NCBI GenBank assembly: GCA_044359525.1
Contig: JBIKLY010000012.1
Location: forward strand, 1-51,532
Source: CAJBIL01 sp044359525
Lineage (GTDB): Bacteria; Pseudomonadota; Gammaproteobacteria; Burkholderiales; Rhodocyclaceae
DNA: 51,532 nucleotides
Direction of reading: 5' to 3'
The notes under the pieces are model-generated. The model saw nothing but the letters and a program-made list of their open reading frames with translations. It was not told the origin of the DNA and ran no database searches. How positions within the stretch are numbered: position 1 is the first letter of the stretch; each line of letters starts with the position of its first letter. Positions 38,285-47,551 of this stretch are shown here, one piece after another. A program made the position numbers and the translations under genes.

Positions 38285-40672
38285 ATGATCGAAGCAGAAA
38301 CAGGTTGGATCGCAAGAATTTCCGCGTTTTGTATTCGGCGCCGCGTGGCGGTGGTGTGTGTGCTCGGGTTGGCCACGCTCATCCTGACCTACTTCGCCGC
38401 ACTTGTTGAAGTAAAGACGGTTTTTTCGGACATGTTGCCTTCGTCGCATCCGTACGTGAAGGTGCATGAAAAATTTGCCGACACCTTTGGCGGTTCCAAC
38501 ATGGTCACGATCATGGTGGAAGCGGAAAAGGGCGACATCTTCGATCCGGCGATCCTGCAAAAGGTGCAGACCCTGACCTTCGAATTGCGCAAAGTCTCGG
38601 CGGTTAATCCGTTCCAGATCATTTCGCTGGCCTCGAAGAAACTGAAGGAAGTCAGGGCGTCGACCGACAGCATCGAAACGCATCCGCTGATGTGGCCGGA
38701 TGTGCCGAAGACGGAGACCGAACTGGAGGAGCTGAAGGCGGCGGTAATGCGCAACCCGCTGGTCTATGGCACCTATGTTTCGACCGATCTCAAGGCGACC
38801 CTGATCACAGTCGACTTCGTCGATCGTCTGGTCGATTACGGCGTCGTCTTCAAGGAAATCAACGAACTGGTCAATACGATGAAGGACGACCGGGTGCGCA
38901 TCCACGTCGTTGGCGACCCGATTCTATTTGGCTGGGTCAATCACCACCTGCCGGAAACACTACAGCTGGTTCTGGCCACGGCTGCCCTGGTGGCGGCTCT
39001 GCTCTTCTTCTTTACGCGGACCTGGCGTAACACGCTGCTGCCGATGCTGGCCGGTCTGGTCAGCGCGATCTGGGCGCTCGGCGTGATCAAGCTATGCGGC
39101 ATCAACTTCGAACCGTTGGTGATCGTAGTCGCGGTCCTGATCAGCGCACGCGCCGTGTCGCATTCGGTGCAGATAGTCAACCGCTTCGACGAGGAAATCG
39201 ACGCCATCGAGCAAGGCAAGGAAAAGTGCGAAGATGCCGCCCGTCTCGCCTTGCTCGACATGTTCCGGCCGGGGATGCTCGGCATCATTGCTGATGCGGG
39301 CTGCATGGCAGTGGTGGCGCTCAGTCCGATTCCTCTGCTGCAGAAATTGACCCTGCTGTCGGTTGTCTGGGTGTTTACGCTTTCGGTCAGCGCGGTGATT
39401 TTAACGCCCGTACTCCTCTCCTGGGGGCGTCATCCAAAGGGCTTCGCTCATCCGCTTAATACCGCACCGCTGTTGCACAAGTTCCTCGGCTTCTGCGCCT
39501 GGGTGGCGACCTCACGCGCCCGATATACGGTGCTCACGGTCGCCGCGCTGGTCTTTTCGTTCTCGTGTTACTACGCCTTCAACCTGAAGATCGGCGATGC
39601 CAATCCAGGCTCTCCAATCCTATGGCCGGATGCGCCCTATAACAAGGACTCGGCTGCGATCAACGAGCGATTTCGGGGCGTTGACCGGATGTTCGTTGTG
39701 GTTGGCGACGAGACTCCCGGTTTTGTAAAGAAAACCGAAGTGCTGGAAAACATCAGCAAGTTCCAGCGCTTCATGACGGCGCAGCCCGAGATCGGTGGTT
39801 CGGTATCGATTGCCGATGTGGTGCCGACGATCAACCGGATCATGCATGAGAACAACCCGCGCTATTACGAACTGGGCAGCTCCGAAGTCGCCAACGGTTC
39901 GCTGATGTACCTTTTCGAATCCGTTTCCGAGCCAGGCGATCTGGATCGTCTGGTCGATACCAGCTACGAGAACGCATCGGTCACGCTGTTCTTCCGCGAT
40001 CGCCAGGGGGAAACGATTCGTACCGCTGTCGCCCGTGTGAAGGAATTCATGGAACAGAATCCCCTCAGCCAAGGCAGCTATCAGCTTGCCGGCGGTGTCG
40101 TCGGGGTGATGGCGGCAGTCAATGAAATCATCCTCTCGGGACAGATCGAAGCCATCGCGCTGGCACTGGTTGTCCTGGTGATCATCTGTAGCCTGGTCTA
40201 TCGCTCGACGATTGCCGGCATGGTTTTCATGGTGCCGGTGATCCTGTCCAACTCGATCACATTCTCGGTGATGGCCTTCCTCGATATCGGGATGAACATC
40301 AATACCGTGCCGGTGGCCGCGCTGGGCATCGGACTCGGCGTCGATTACGCCTTCTATATCGCCGACCGCATCAAGGAGGAATACGCCCTGGGCAAAGACG
40401 CCGTTACGGCAACGACCATCGCACTGCACAGCACCGGGTTGGGTGTGGTCATTACGGCACTGGTGCTTATCCTGGCCGTGATGCTCTGGTGGGCTTCCTC
40501 GCTGCGCTTTCAGGCCGAAATGGCGCTGTTGATGGGTATCTGGCTGGCAGTGTCGGCAAGTTCGGCACTGCTCTTGATGCCATCGATGCTTTTCGTTTTC
40601 CGGCCTGAATTCGTCTTCGGGAAGGATTCGTCGTCCAAACAAAAAATAGCCGGCAGCATGCCGGCTCATTGA
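38285..40672 (+). CDS. MMPL/RND-superfamily exporter
   Basis: A 795-residue RND-superfamily transporter, start ATG at 38285 (MIEAETGWIARIS) with AGGGG upstream. It has two halves, each of one helix, a large periplasmic loop and a bundle of helices. The first helix is at about 15-35 and the bundles near 220-400 and 630-780. The second bundle has the family motif TVPVAALGIGLGVDYAFYIA and ITALVLILAVMLWWA. It is of the MMPL/hydrophobe-exporter kind, without a membrane-fusion protein beside it, so it probably works alone or with the neighbouring proteins to move lipids or other hydrophobic molecules between membranes. It starts 29 bases after the YCF48 gene. Confidence 0.9.
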   Translation: MIEAETGWIARISAFCIRRRVAVVCVLGLATLILTYFAALVEVKTVFSDMLPSSHPYVKVHEKFADTFGGSNMVTIMVEAEKGDIFDPAILQKVQTLTFELRKVSAVNPFQIISLASKKLKEVRASTDSIETHPLMWPDVPKTETELEELKAAVMRNPLVYGTYVSTDLKATLITVDFVDRLVDYGVVFKEINELVNTMKDDRVRIHVVGDPILFGWVNHHLPETLQLVLATAALVAALLFFFTRTWRNTLLPMLAGLVSAIWALGVIKLCGINFEPLVIVVAVLISARAVSHSVQIVNRFDEEIDAIEQGKEKCEDAARLALLDMFRPGMLGIIADAGCMAVVALSPIPLLQKLTLLSVVWVFTLSVSAVILTPVLLSWGRHPKGFAHPLNTAPLLHKFLGFCAWVATSRARYTVLTVAALVFSFSCYYAFNLKIGDANPGSPILWPDAPYNKDSAAINERFRGVDRMFVVVGDETPGFVKKTEVLENISKFQRFMTAQPEIGGSVSIADVVPTINRIMHENNPRYYELGSSEVANGSLMYLFESVSEPGDLDRLVDTSYENASVTLFFRDRQGETIRTAVARVKEFMEQNPLSQGSYQLAGGVVGVMAAVNEIILSGQIEAIALALVVLVIICSLVYRSTIAGMVFMVPVILSNSITFSVMAFLDIGMNINTVPVAALGIGLGVDYAFYIADRIKEEYALGKDAVTATTIALHSTGLGVVITALVLILAVMLWWASSLRFQAEMALLMGIWLAVSASSALLLMPSMLFVFRPEFVFGKDSSSKQKIAGSMPAH

Positions 40673-40794
40673 TGGGCGTGTTTCAAAGGGGAGGCCCGCG
40701 ACAGTAGTGGCCAGATCAGTTGCGGGGGAAGTGGAGTCGTTGAACAGGCTGATCTGTATTCAAGGCCTGACTTACTAACAATCAAGGAGAAGTT

Positions 40795-42375
40795 ATGAGC
40801 AATAAGTCAAATATTGTCAGATCCACGATCAGCGGGGGTACCTGCACTGCGCTGGTCGCTGTGGTGTCGCTCTGCGCGGGAACAGCGCATGCAGCCGACA
40901 CCAAGTTTTACGGTGACATCAGCGCTGCGTACTCGATGAACATGCAGGATACGCTGAAGGACAACCTCGGAGGGCCGCACAAGAGTACCAAGCACGACCT
41001 GTCGATGGCGCGCTACACGCTCAAGCTCAACGCAGACACCTACGTCAATGAGAACCTCTCGTTCGTCGGCAAGGTGCGCCTGATCCACGAGGGCGACCTC
41101 GACTACCTGAACAAGCTGGAGCGAATCGGCGCCGATACGCACTATCACAATAATCTGCCCCGGATGTACGGCAGATCCGAGCTCCGTGAACTCTATGCCG
41201 ACATCAAGCCGAACGAAAACGTTCTCCTGCGTCTCGGCAAGCAGCAGGTGGTTTGGGGGGAATCTGACTTCTTCCAGGCCATGGACATGGTGCACGGCTA
41301 CGATTTTACGTGGCGCAGTTTCCTGGAATCGAACAACGAAGACCTGCGTAAGCCATCGGTGATGGCGAACCTGACCTGGCAGATTCCGGAACTAGACGGC
41401 AAGATACAGGCCCTCTTTCGTCCGGGGGCGCTCAATCGGCGCGATTCGGTCGGCAACCGATACGACATCCAGGGCGGCCGCTGGTCCAACCAGCCGCTCA
41501 AGGGGGTCGATTTTCTGACCATCACTCCCTACAACTACGAGCAGAAGGATGCTGATTCGGGCGAAAACACCTGGGGGCTGCGCTGGAGCGGAATAGCCAG
41601 CGGAATCAACTATTCGCTGTCTTACCTGAAAACGTTTAATCCGAACCCGGTCATCAGCATGCATAGAGACATGTTCGGTTCCGGCTTTCCGTCGGGTTCG
41701 ACGCCCTTCAAGGGGACGACGCCAAGAGGGCTTGCCGGCGAAGTCATCTATCCGGAAATCGATATGTTTGGCTTGACGGCATCTGGGTATTCATCGACTG
41801 CGGACGCGGTTTTTAGCACCGAAGTCGCCTATATCCGCGACTACGCGTTCAACTATGGGCAGACCTCGCTCTACTCGGGCGCACTCGGCGGCCCGGGTTA
41901 CGACGGGGTCAAGCAGAAAAATGTTGTTCGTTCGATGATCCGCATGGACAAGAACCTGGCCTTCACGCAGTCACTCCTCGGTACCGAAAAGCCGGCTTTC
42001 TTCTCAGCGCAGTTGTTCGACACCTGGATCACCAACTTCAAGGAATCGGAAGACCTCGTGCAACTGCTCGGTTTCGGCCAGCGCAGCAAGGAGCATTCGT
42101 CGCTACTGACCTTTATTCTTGATACCAGCTATGCGAACGGGACCATCAATCCGACGTTCGTGGTCGGTACCGACCTGACCTACGGTGGTGGCTTCTTCGT
42201 TCCGAGCGTGAGCTTCCAGTACGGCAAAAACTGGCGGCTGAAGCTTGAGTACGACCACTTCTGGGATAGCGGCAAGCGGACTGCCTCAAACAACAACCTG
42301 GAGCGCGATGCCTCCCTGTTTGGTTATTTCTCGAAAAACGACCAAGCCTACGCCAAGCTCTCTTACCAATTCTAA
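40795..42375 (+). CDS. DUF1302-family outer-membrane protein
   Basis: A 526-residue protein of the DUF1302 family. Signal peptide at residues 1-33 (ALVAVVSLCAGTAHA). The mature protein is a predicted beta-barrel: KFYGDISAAYSMNMQD at the start, RLGKQQVVWGESDFFQAMD, YDFTWRSFLESNNEDLRKP and the C-terminal QAYAKLSYQF with a terminal Phe. It is the large barrel partner of the DUF1329 protein next door, with which it is almost always found. Start ATG 40795 with AAGGAG upstream. The stop and the next start are 18 bases apart. The family function is unknown; the pair is often near genes for breakdown of hydrophobic compounds. Confidence 0.88.
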   Translation: MSNKSNIVRSTISGGTCTALVAVVSLCAGTAHAADTKFYGDISAAYSMNMQDTLKDNLGGPHKSTKHDLSMARYTLKLNADTYVNENLSFVGKVRLIHEGDLDYLNKLERIGADTHYHNNLPRMYGRSELRELYADIKPNENVLLRLGKQQVVWGESDFFQAMDMVHGYDFTWRSFLESNNEDLRKPSVMANLTWQIPELDGKIQALFRPGALNRRDSVGNRYDIQGGRWSNQPLKGVDFLTITPYNYEQKDADSGENTWGLRWSGIASGINYSLSYLKTFNPNPVISMHRDMFGSGFPSGSTPFKGTTPRGLAGEVIYPEIDMFGLTASGYSSTADAVFSTEVAYIRDYAFNYGQTSLYSGALGGPGYDGVKQKNVVRSMIRMDKNLAFTQSLLGTEKPAFFSAQLFDTWITNFKESEDLVQLLGFGQRSKEHSSLLTFILDTSYANGTINPTFVVGTDLTYGGGFFVPSVSFQYGKNWRLKLEYDHFWDSGKRTASNNNLERDASLFGYFSKNDQAYAKLSYQF

Positions 42376-42392
42376 TGCGAGGGGAATCAAAC

Positions 42393-43658
42393 ATGATCAA
42401 GAGCTATAAACTACGCAGCGCCTTAATCGCCATCACGCTGGCTGGCACTTGCCAATTGGCATGGTCCGGCGAGGTTGCCGAAGGAACCGTTCTTTCGGCG
42501 GCGAACATCGATGCGCTAAAAAACGAAACGCTGGAAGGCAAGCCGGTCGGCAGCATGTTGACCGAAAAGATGGAGTGGCGTATCCGCAACAACGGCTGGA
42601 AGCTCTCGCTGTTCAAGAGCAAGGAAATTCCGCTCGACCCAAAGTGGGTGAAGGCCAGCAACGCCAATATCGGGAAGACCAAAATCAACCCGGAGACGCG
42701 TGAAATTGAGGGCTGGACGGCCGGTGCACCGTTCCCGAATGTCGAGGCCAGCGACCCGCAGATCGCCGAAAAATTGATCTGGAACTGGCACCTCGGGCAG
42801 TTGTCCGGCGATTCAGCCACCGCCAAGACGTGGACCCAGTTGCTGATCGACGGCAAGAAGGGGATTCATGCCGAGCCGATCGCCGAGTTTACCCGCTACA
42901 ACATGAAGGGGCGCCTCAATGGTCCCTCGGTCGAAGGCAATGGCAAGGAGCGCAGCCGCCAGTTGCTATTCTTTAAGGAACCCGCAGAAATGAAGGGCCT
43001 GGGAACCTTTACTTCGCTCTATGACTCGGCGCAGGTGCCCGATGCCTGGGTTTATATCCCGGCCGTGCGCCGCGTACGCCGTCTGTCCGGCGGCGCCTGG
43101 ATGGACCCGGTCGGCAGTTCTGACCAGTTGCAGGACGATCTGGAAATCTTCAACGCACGTCCATCTTGGTACAAGAGCTACAAGCTGTTGGGTAAGCGCT
43201 GGGTGCTGGCTGCGGCCAATTCCAAGCTGCCGGCATGGAACCCGAACGGCAAGGCATTCGCTGAGCGTTATCCGGTCCTGGAGCAGGGCGAACCGCACTG
43301 GAACATGAACAACGACCGCTTTGAACCACGTGAAGTCTGGGTCGTCGAAGCCGTTACGCCTGATATCCACCCGTATAGCAAGAAGGTTCTGTACATGGAT
43401 GCCAAGTACCCGCGCATCCACTACGGCGAGGCTTTCAATCGCAAGGGCGAGTTCTGGAAGTTCCTGGAATTCCACTCCTTCCCGATGAAGGGCGAAGACG
43501 GTTATCTGTCGGTGCAGTCATCAGGCGGTGCCATCATCGACTTCCAGCGCAACCATGCCACTGTGTTCTTGACCGACCCGACCCAGTGGTTCGTCAATCA
43601 GGCCAAGGTGAAGGCCTCCGATGTTTCTCTTGGACAGCTTGAAGCGGCGGGGCGTTAA
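42393..43658 (+). CDS. DUF1329-family periplasmic/outer-membrane protein
   Basis: A 421-residue protein of the DUF1329 family, start ATG 42393 (MIKSYKLRSALIAITLAGT) with GAGGGG upstream; the frame starts at 42375 but that ATG is part of the ribosome-site region. Signal peptide of about 24 residues. Family segments include VPDAWVYIPAVRRVRRLSGG, WMDPVGSSDQLQDDL and EGEPHWNMNN-like EQGEPHWNMNNDRFEPREVW. The fold is LolB-like in known members. Together with DUF1302, YCF48 and the RND protein it forms a four-gene envelope module. A terminator 70 bases after the stop ends the run. Confidence 0.88.
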   Translation: MIKSYKLRSALIAITLAGTCQLAWSGEVAEGTVLSAANIDALKNETLEGKPVGSMLTEKMEWRIRNNGWKLSLFKSKEIPLDPKWVKASNANIGKTKINPETREIEGWTAGAPFPNVEASDPQIAEKLIWNWHLGQLSGDSATAKTWTQLLIDGKKGIHAEPIAEFTRYNMKGRLNGPSVEGNGKERSRQLLFFKEPAEMKGLGTFTSLYDSAQVPDAWVYIPAVRRVRRLSGGAWMDPVGSSDQLQDDLEIFNARPSWYKSYKLLGKRWVLAAANSKLPAWNPNGKAFAERYPVLEQGEPHWNMNNDRFEPREVWVVEAVTPDIHPYSKKVLYMDAKYPRIHYGEAFNRKGEFWKFLEFHSFPMKGEDGYLSVQSSGGAIIDFQRNHATVFLTDPTQWFVNQAKVKASDVSLGQLEAAGR

Positions 43659-43728
43659 TTCGCTTTTCTATTAATTTGGCAGGAGACGTTCGCCAGTCGG
43701 CGTTGTCTGCCGAACCGTTACTCCTTTT

Positions 43729-43766
43729 GGCTCGGTTTACCTTGACGGTAGCCGAGCCATTTTTTT
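43729..43766 (+). terminator. Terminator after the DUF1302/DUF1329 module
   Basis: Stem GGCTCGG/CCGAGCC with further pairing inside (TACC/GGTA), followed by a T-rich tail. Confidence 0.9.
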
Positions 43767-44118
43767 CTGAATCAAGCTGGCCTAACGTCCTCGAAGGTGG
43801 CGTCGTACCAAGATCTGCGATTTAAGCTGGAACAAGTCGAATGCCTGCTTACAAAAGACAGCCTCTGCCGGTACGCAATATGTGCCTCTGCAGACAATCC
43901 GAATCGCATCAGCAATCAAGAGTCCGGCGGGATTTAGTCATAAGCTGAAAGTGTTGGATTTAAATCATCCAAGGTTGTCCGGACAGTCAGTCAGCGCCAC
44001 TGAAATTTTCATCTCAGGTGGTAGCAGGCGCTGTCCAGAGGACGAATGCTGCCGATTTCCCAAAAAAATGCTCTCTGTTTTGCCCTTTCGGCGATGACTT
44101 TCGTGCAACGAGTGACCA
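43767..44118. other. Intergenic region before the ketopantoate-reductase-like pair
   Basis: No convincing gene. Short open frames are without family resemblance or ribosome site. It should hold the promoter of the three-gene run at 44119-47182. Confidence 0.5.
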
Positions 44119-45093
44119 ATGACGACAAAACCCATTAAACGAATCTGTGTAGCTGGTGCCGGCGCCATCGGCAGCCTCTTTGCCGGGCATCTTGACAGCG
44201 TTGCTGTATGCACCGTCCTCACCCGGCGCGAGGATCACGCCGCCCAGTTGAACAAGCAGGGTCTCAAGGTCAGCGGCAAGACCAGTCGCCAGGCTAGGGT
44301 GCTGGCATCGACCGACCCGAAAGATCTTGGCGACGTCGATCTAGTGATCATTGCCACCAAGGCGAGCGCTGTTGAAGAGACGGCGAAGAGCATGTCTGGC
44401 TACTTTCCGAACGCGCTGGTGATGACCGTCCAGAACGGCCTTGGTTGCGAAGAAGTTGTTGCTAGATATGGCGACTGGCCGATCATTTCGTCGGTCACCT
44501 TCATGAGCGGCAATCGTCATTCCGATGTGCATGTCGAGTACGAGCTCGATACCGCGACCTGGATGGGGCCGTGGGCCAAGCGCCATGCTACCTATGAGCA
44601 GGTGCAGCAGGTAGCGGCGTTGATCGAGGCCTCTGGCCTGAAGGCAAAATCATTTCCTGATCTGCTGCCTGCGCAATGGTCGAAGCTGATCTTCAATGCG
44701 GCGGTCAATAGCATCGCGGCGATTTCTGATCTGCCGCACGTCAAGGCTTTCGCCGCACGCGAGAACCTGACCGATCTGGGTCATGTGGTGCACGCCATGA
44801 TGAACGAAGGCAAGGCGGTCGCTGCTGCGATGGGTATCGCGTTGTATGAAGACCCATGGGAAATGAACGTCAAGGCGACAAGCCATGGACAGACCGGCAG
44901 CGAGGATTACGCCCATGCGCCGTCAATGCTCGAGGACGTGCGCGCCAGGCGCCTTACCGAAATCGACTGGATCACCGGTGCCATTGTCCGGGCGGCCCAG
45001 GAGGTCCGGGTCCCGGTGCCGATCAGTGAAACGATGTATCGGCTCGTAAAGGCGCGTGAAGCAAGCTGGAAGCTCAATAAACAAAACCACTGA
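44119..45093 (+). CDS. Ketopantoate-reductase-like oxidoreductase, copy 1
   Basis: A 324-residue member of the ApbA/PanE family. The N-terminal NADP-binding fold is CVAGAGAIGSLFAGHL, then VIIATKASAVEETAKSM and VQNGLGCEEVV. The C-terminal domain has the catalytic Lys in WSKLIFNAAVNSIAAISDL and the substrate segment PSMLEDVRARRLTEIDWITG with the conserved Glu. The family reduces 2-dehydropantoate or other 2-oxo acids. A true panE would not usually be duplicated in tandem; here a second copy follows in 11 bases, so a catabolic 2-oxo acid substrate is more likely. Start ATG 44119. Confidence 0.87.
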   Translation: MTTKPIKRICVAGAGAIGSLFAGHLDSVAVCTVLTRREDHAAQLNKQGLKVSGKTSRQARVLASTDPKDLGDVDLVIIATKASAVEETAKSMSGYFPNALVMTVQNGLGCEEVVARYGDWPIISSVTFMSGNRHSDVHVEYELDTATWMGPWAKRHATYEQVQQVAALIEASGLKAKSFPDLLPAQWSKLIFNAAVNSIAAISDLPHVKAFAARENLTDLGHVVHAMMNEGKAVAAAMGIALYEDPWEMNVKATSHGQTGSEDYAHAPSMLEDVRARRLTEIDWITGAIVRAAQEVRVPVPISETMYRLVKAREASWKLNKQNH

Positions 45094-45104
45094 CAGGTGA
45101 CTCT

Positions 45105-46019
45105 ATGAAAATATGCATTATTGGTTGCGGTGCGATCGGCAGTCTTTTTGGCGCTCACTTGGCGAAACTTTCCGACGTCGAGGTTTGGGCCTACGATCCA
45201 AATCAGGCGCATGTCGATGCGATCAACAAGAACGGCTTGCGCCTAACTGGCTTGGCCGATTTTGTGGCGCCAGTTCATGCGCGAAGCAATGCAGCCGAGA
45301 TTCCGGAGTGCGATTTCGGGATCATCGCCGCCAAGACACTGCATACACGTGCCGCGATGGAGGCGACTGCACATATCTTCAAGAATGGCGCGGTCTGCTC
45401 CGTGCAGAACGGGGTCGGTAACGAGGAAATCATTGCTGAATTTGTGCCACGTGTCATTCTTGGTACGACCTTCCCGGCTGGCCACATTACCGAGCCGGGC
45501 GTCGTTAACCAGGATACCGGCGGTAAAACCTGGATCGGGCCGTACGGCCCGAAGCCTGCGAGCATGCATGAAGTCGAGCAACTCGCAGAGGCAATGAATC
45601 GTAGCGGGATGACTTGTCTTCCGATGGAAGATGCACGCGGCGCACTCTGGACAAAACTGATCTTTAATTCTGCCTCTAACGCTATGGGGGCGCTAACTCG
45701 GTTGCCACATGGAATTGCTTGCGAGCAGGTGTGGCCCGTCATGTTCGCACTGGCGCAGGAAGGCATCGCAGTTTCAAAAGCACTGGGGATTACGCTCGAT
45801 GGCGATCCGATCGCGCTGCTCGAATACGGCAAAAAAGTGGCTTACAGACACAAGCCAAGCATGCTGCAGGATGTTCTGGCCGAGCGTGCGACTGAAGTAG
45901 ATGCGCTGAACGGCGGCATCGCCCGCATTGGCAAGGAGCTCGATGTGCCAACGCCCCTTAACGACGCGATGGCCGTGATGATCAAAGGCCTCGAACATTC
46001 CTGGACCCTGAAAGACTGA
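45105..46019 (+). CDS. Ketopantoate-reductase-like oxidoreductase, copy 2
   Basis: A 304-residue ApbA/PanE family protein with the same layout as copy 1: IIGCGAIGSLFGAHLAK, FGIIAAKTLHTRAAMEATA, SVQNGVGNEEIIAEF, LWTKLIFNSASNAMGAL and KPSMLQDVLAERATEVDALN. The catalytic Lys and the conserved Glu of the family are both present. The two copies share motifs but are clearly diverged, so they probably act on different substrates or form a heteromer. Ribosome site ACAGGTGA before ATG 45105. The M24 gene follows 8 bases after the stop. Confidence 0.87.
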   Translation: MKICIIGCGAIGSLFGAHLAKLSDVEVWAYDPNQAHVDAINKNGLRLTGLADFVAPVHARSNAAEIPECDFGIIAAKTLHTRAAMEATAHIFKNGAVCSVQNGVGNEEIIAEFVPRVILGTTFPAGHITEPGVVNQDTGGKTWIGPYGPKPASMHEVEQLAEAMNRSGMTCLPMEDARGALWTKLIFNSASNAMGALTRLPHGIACEQVWPVMFALAQEGIAVSKALGITLDGDPIALLEYGKKVAYRHKPSMLQDVLAERATEVDALNGGIARIGKELDVPTPLNDAMAVMIKGLEHSWTLKD

Positions 46020-46027
46020 GCCCCATC

Positions 46028-47182
46028 ATGAATAAATACATCAGCAAGTATGTCCCGAGCAAGGACGAAATCGAGCGCCGTTACACCAACGTGCGTGAGG
46101 CGATGCAAAAAAACGGACTCGACTATCTTGTGGTCAGCGGGAGCGAGTATTCGGGTTTTGAAGGTGCTGTCCGCTACATGTGCGGCTTTCATATACTGCA
46201 TCGTTACGCTTATGTCGTTGTTCCATTGGTCGGCGACCCTGTCGCAGTCTTTCCGCGCGAGGCGACCTGGGTCGGTGACCACAGCGCTACCTTCGTTGCT
46301 CAGCGCGAATTTCCGGCACATTGCGGCGAGTGGATGGCTGACTACCTTAAGGAAAAAAGAGCCAAAAAGGTCGGCGTCTATGGCCTTGAATATGTGATGA
46401 ACGTGCGTGACTATTCGGCTCTCGTGAAAACTGGAATCGATCTGATCGATTTCGATATTCCTTTCGACTATGCCCGTGCGCAGAAAAGCGAAGAGGAGAT
46501 CGCTTCCGTTCGTCATTCGATGGAGATAAACAAAGCGGGTGTGCTCGCTGTGCTCAACGCGTACAAGGAAGGCGTGACTGAGGCGCAGCTGATGGGTGTC
46601 GCCGAAAACTTGTTCGCCGCTGCCGGTACCGCACGCAAGACCATGGACATGATGTGTTCCGGCCCTAACGGTTCAATCATGCCTCAGATGGTATTTCCGA
46701 CCGGTCGCAGAATCGTGGGCAGTGACGCCATGGTGTATGGCCTGGAGATTGCTGGTGAGGGTGGCCACTGGGTTGAGTTCTCGCGTGTGTTGGCGCCGCA
46801 AGGGGTTGATGCCGTGACGCGGGAAATGTTTACCGCTTATCAGGAATTCCACGATCTGGCCAAGCTGCATATGAAGGCGGGCGCTACTGCCGTTGATGTT
46901 CATCGCGCTTGCGCCAAGCCGTTCCAGGATCGTGGTTATCGTCTCGGACATGTCTCGGGGCATTCGATCGGGATGACCATGATCGAGATGCCGCGAATAG
47001 GCGAAGGTTACGACTTCGTCCTGCCGGAGAACATGACGTGCTCGATGCATCCGCACATCATGACAGAAGATCGTACGCATTCGTTGTACTTCCAGGAAAC
47101 CTACCGGGTCGGCAAGGAATTTGGCGAGGCATTGTCTGGTGTGCCGATCAAGGTTTACCACGGAGGAGAAAGTTCCTTTTAG
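46028..47182 (+). CDS. M24-family (creatinase-like) protein lacking canonical metal ligands
   Basis: A 384-residue pita-bread-fold protein. The N-terminal creatinase-N domain is about 1-150 and the M24 fold about 155-384. The usual ligand set of M24 metallopeptidases is Asp, Asp, His, Glu, Glu. Here the first pair is Glu240 and Glu250 in YGLEIAGEGGHWVEFSRV (spacing 10 not 11), His312 (GHSIGM) is kept, the E-P-G position is His341 in SMHPHI, and Glu357 is kept. This is the pattern of creatinase/ectoine-hydrolase-like members that do not need metal, not of Xaa-Pro aminopeptidases. It may hydrolyse a C-N bond in a small non-peptide molecule. It is last of the three-gene run with the two ketopantoate-reductase-like genes; a terminator follows. 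Confidence 0.85.
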   Translation: MNKYISKYVPSKDEIERRYTNVREAMQKNGLDYLVVSGSEYSGFEGAVRYMCGFHILHRYAYVVVPLVGDPVAVFPREATWVGDHSATFVAQREFPAHCGEWMADYLKEKRAKKVGVYGLEYVMNVRDYSALVKTGIDLIDFDIPFDYARAQKSEEEIASVRHSMEINKAGVLAVLNAYKEGVTEAQLMGVAENLFAAAGTARKTMDMMCSGPNGSIMPQMVFPTGRRIVGSDAMVYGLEIAGEGGHWVEFSRVLAPQGVDAVTREMFTAYQEFHDLAKLHMKAGATAVDVHRACAKPFQDRGYRLGHVSGHSIGMTMIEMPRIGEGYDFVLPENMTCSMHPHIMTEDRTHSLYFQETYRVGKEFGEALSGVPIKVYHGGESSF

Positions 47183-47202
47183 ATCGCGGCGAATCCATTT
47201 GT

Positions 47203-47239
47203 AAAAAAAGCCACCAGCCTTCCGGTAGTGGCTTTTTTT
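47203..47239 (+). terminator. Terminator after the M24 gene
   Basis: Stem AGCCAC/GTGGCT, flanked by A-run and T-run (A7 before, T7 after), so it can work in both directions. Confidence 0.93.
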
Positions 47240-47551
47240 CTAAAAAGCGACTGCTATTTTGTCTATGTCTGGGCCTTATGAACGCTACGCTGTGCTGCTG
47301 CACCGAGTCCGTCGAGTCAACCGGTTCGCCATGGCAGCCGCAGGCGCGAGGTTTGTCGTTGTGCGCGCTCGTTTTCGGAAAAAAATAGCGTCCATGAGCG
47401 TCAGGAGAAACAGGATCAGGCAACCTGAGTGTCGTAAAAAATCCTTGGGAATAGGCCGGCCTATCGTGAAGTGCTAAGCATTAATATGTGTAATCGATTT
47501 TATCTGCCTGTGATGTTGGCGCCGATAATAAGCCTGAGCTGATTTGATCCA
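47240..47551. other. Intergenic region before the GGDEF/EAL gene
   Basis: Holds no convincing gene; it should contain the promoter of the sensor gene. No clear -35/-10 pair was identified. Confidence 0.45.

Noticed and set aside
47259..47477. 72-codon frame before the GGDEF/EAL gene
   Set aside because: It begins close to the terminator, has no ribosome site and no similarity to a known family.
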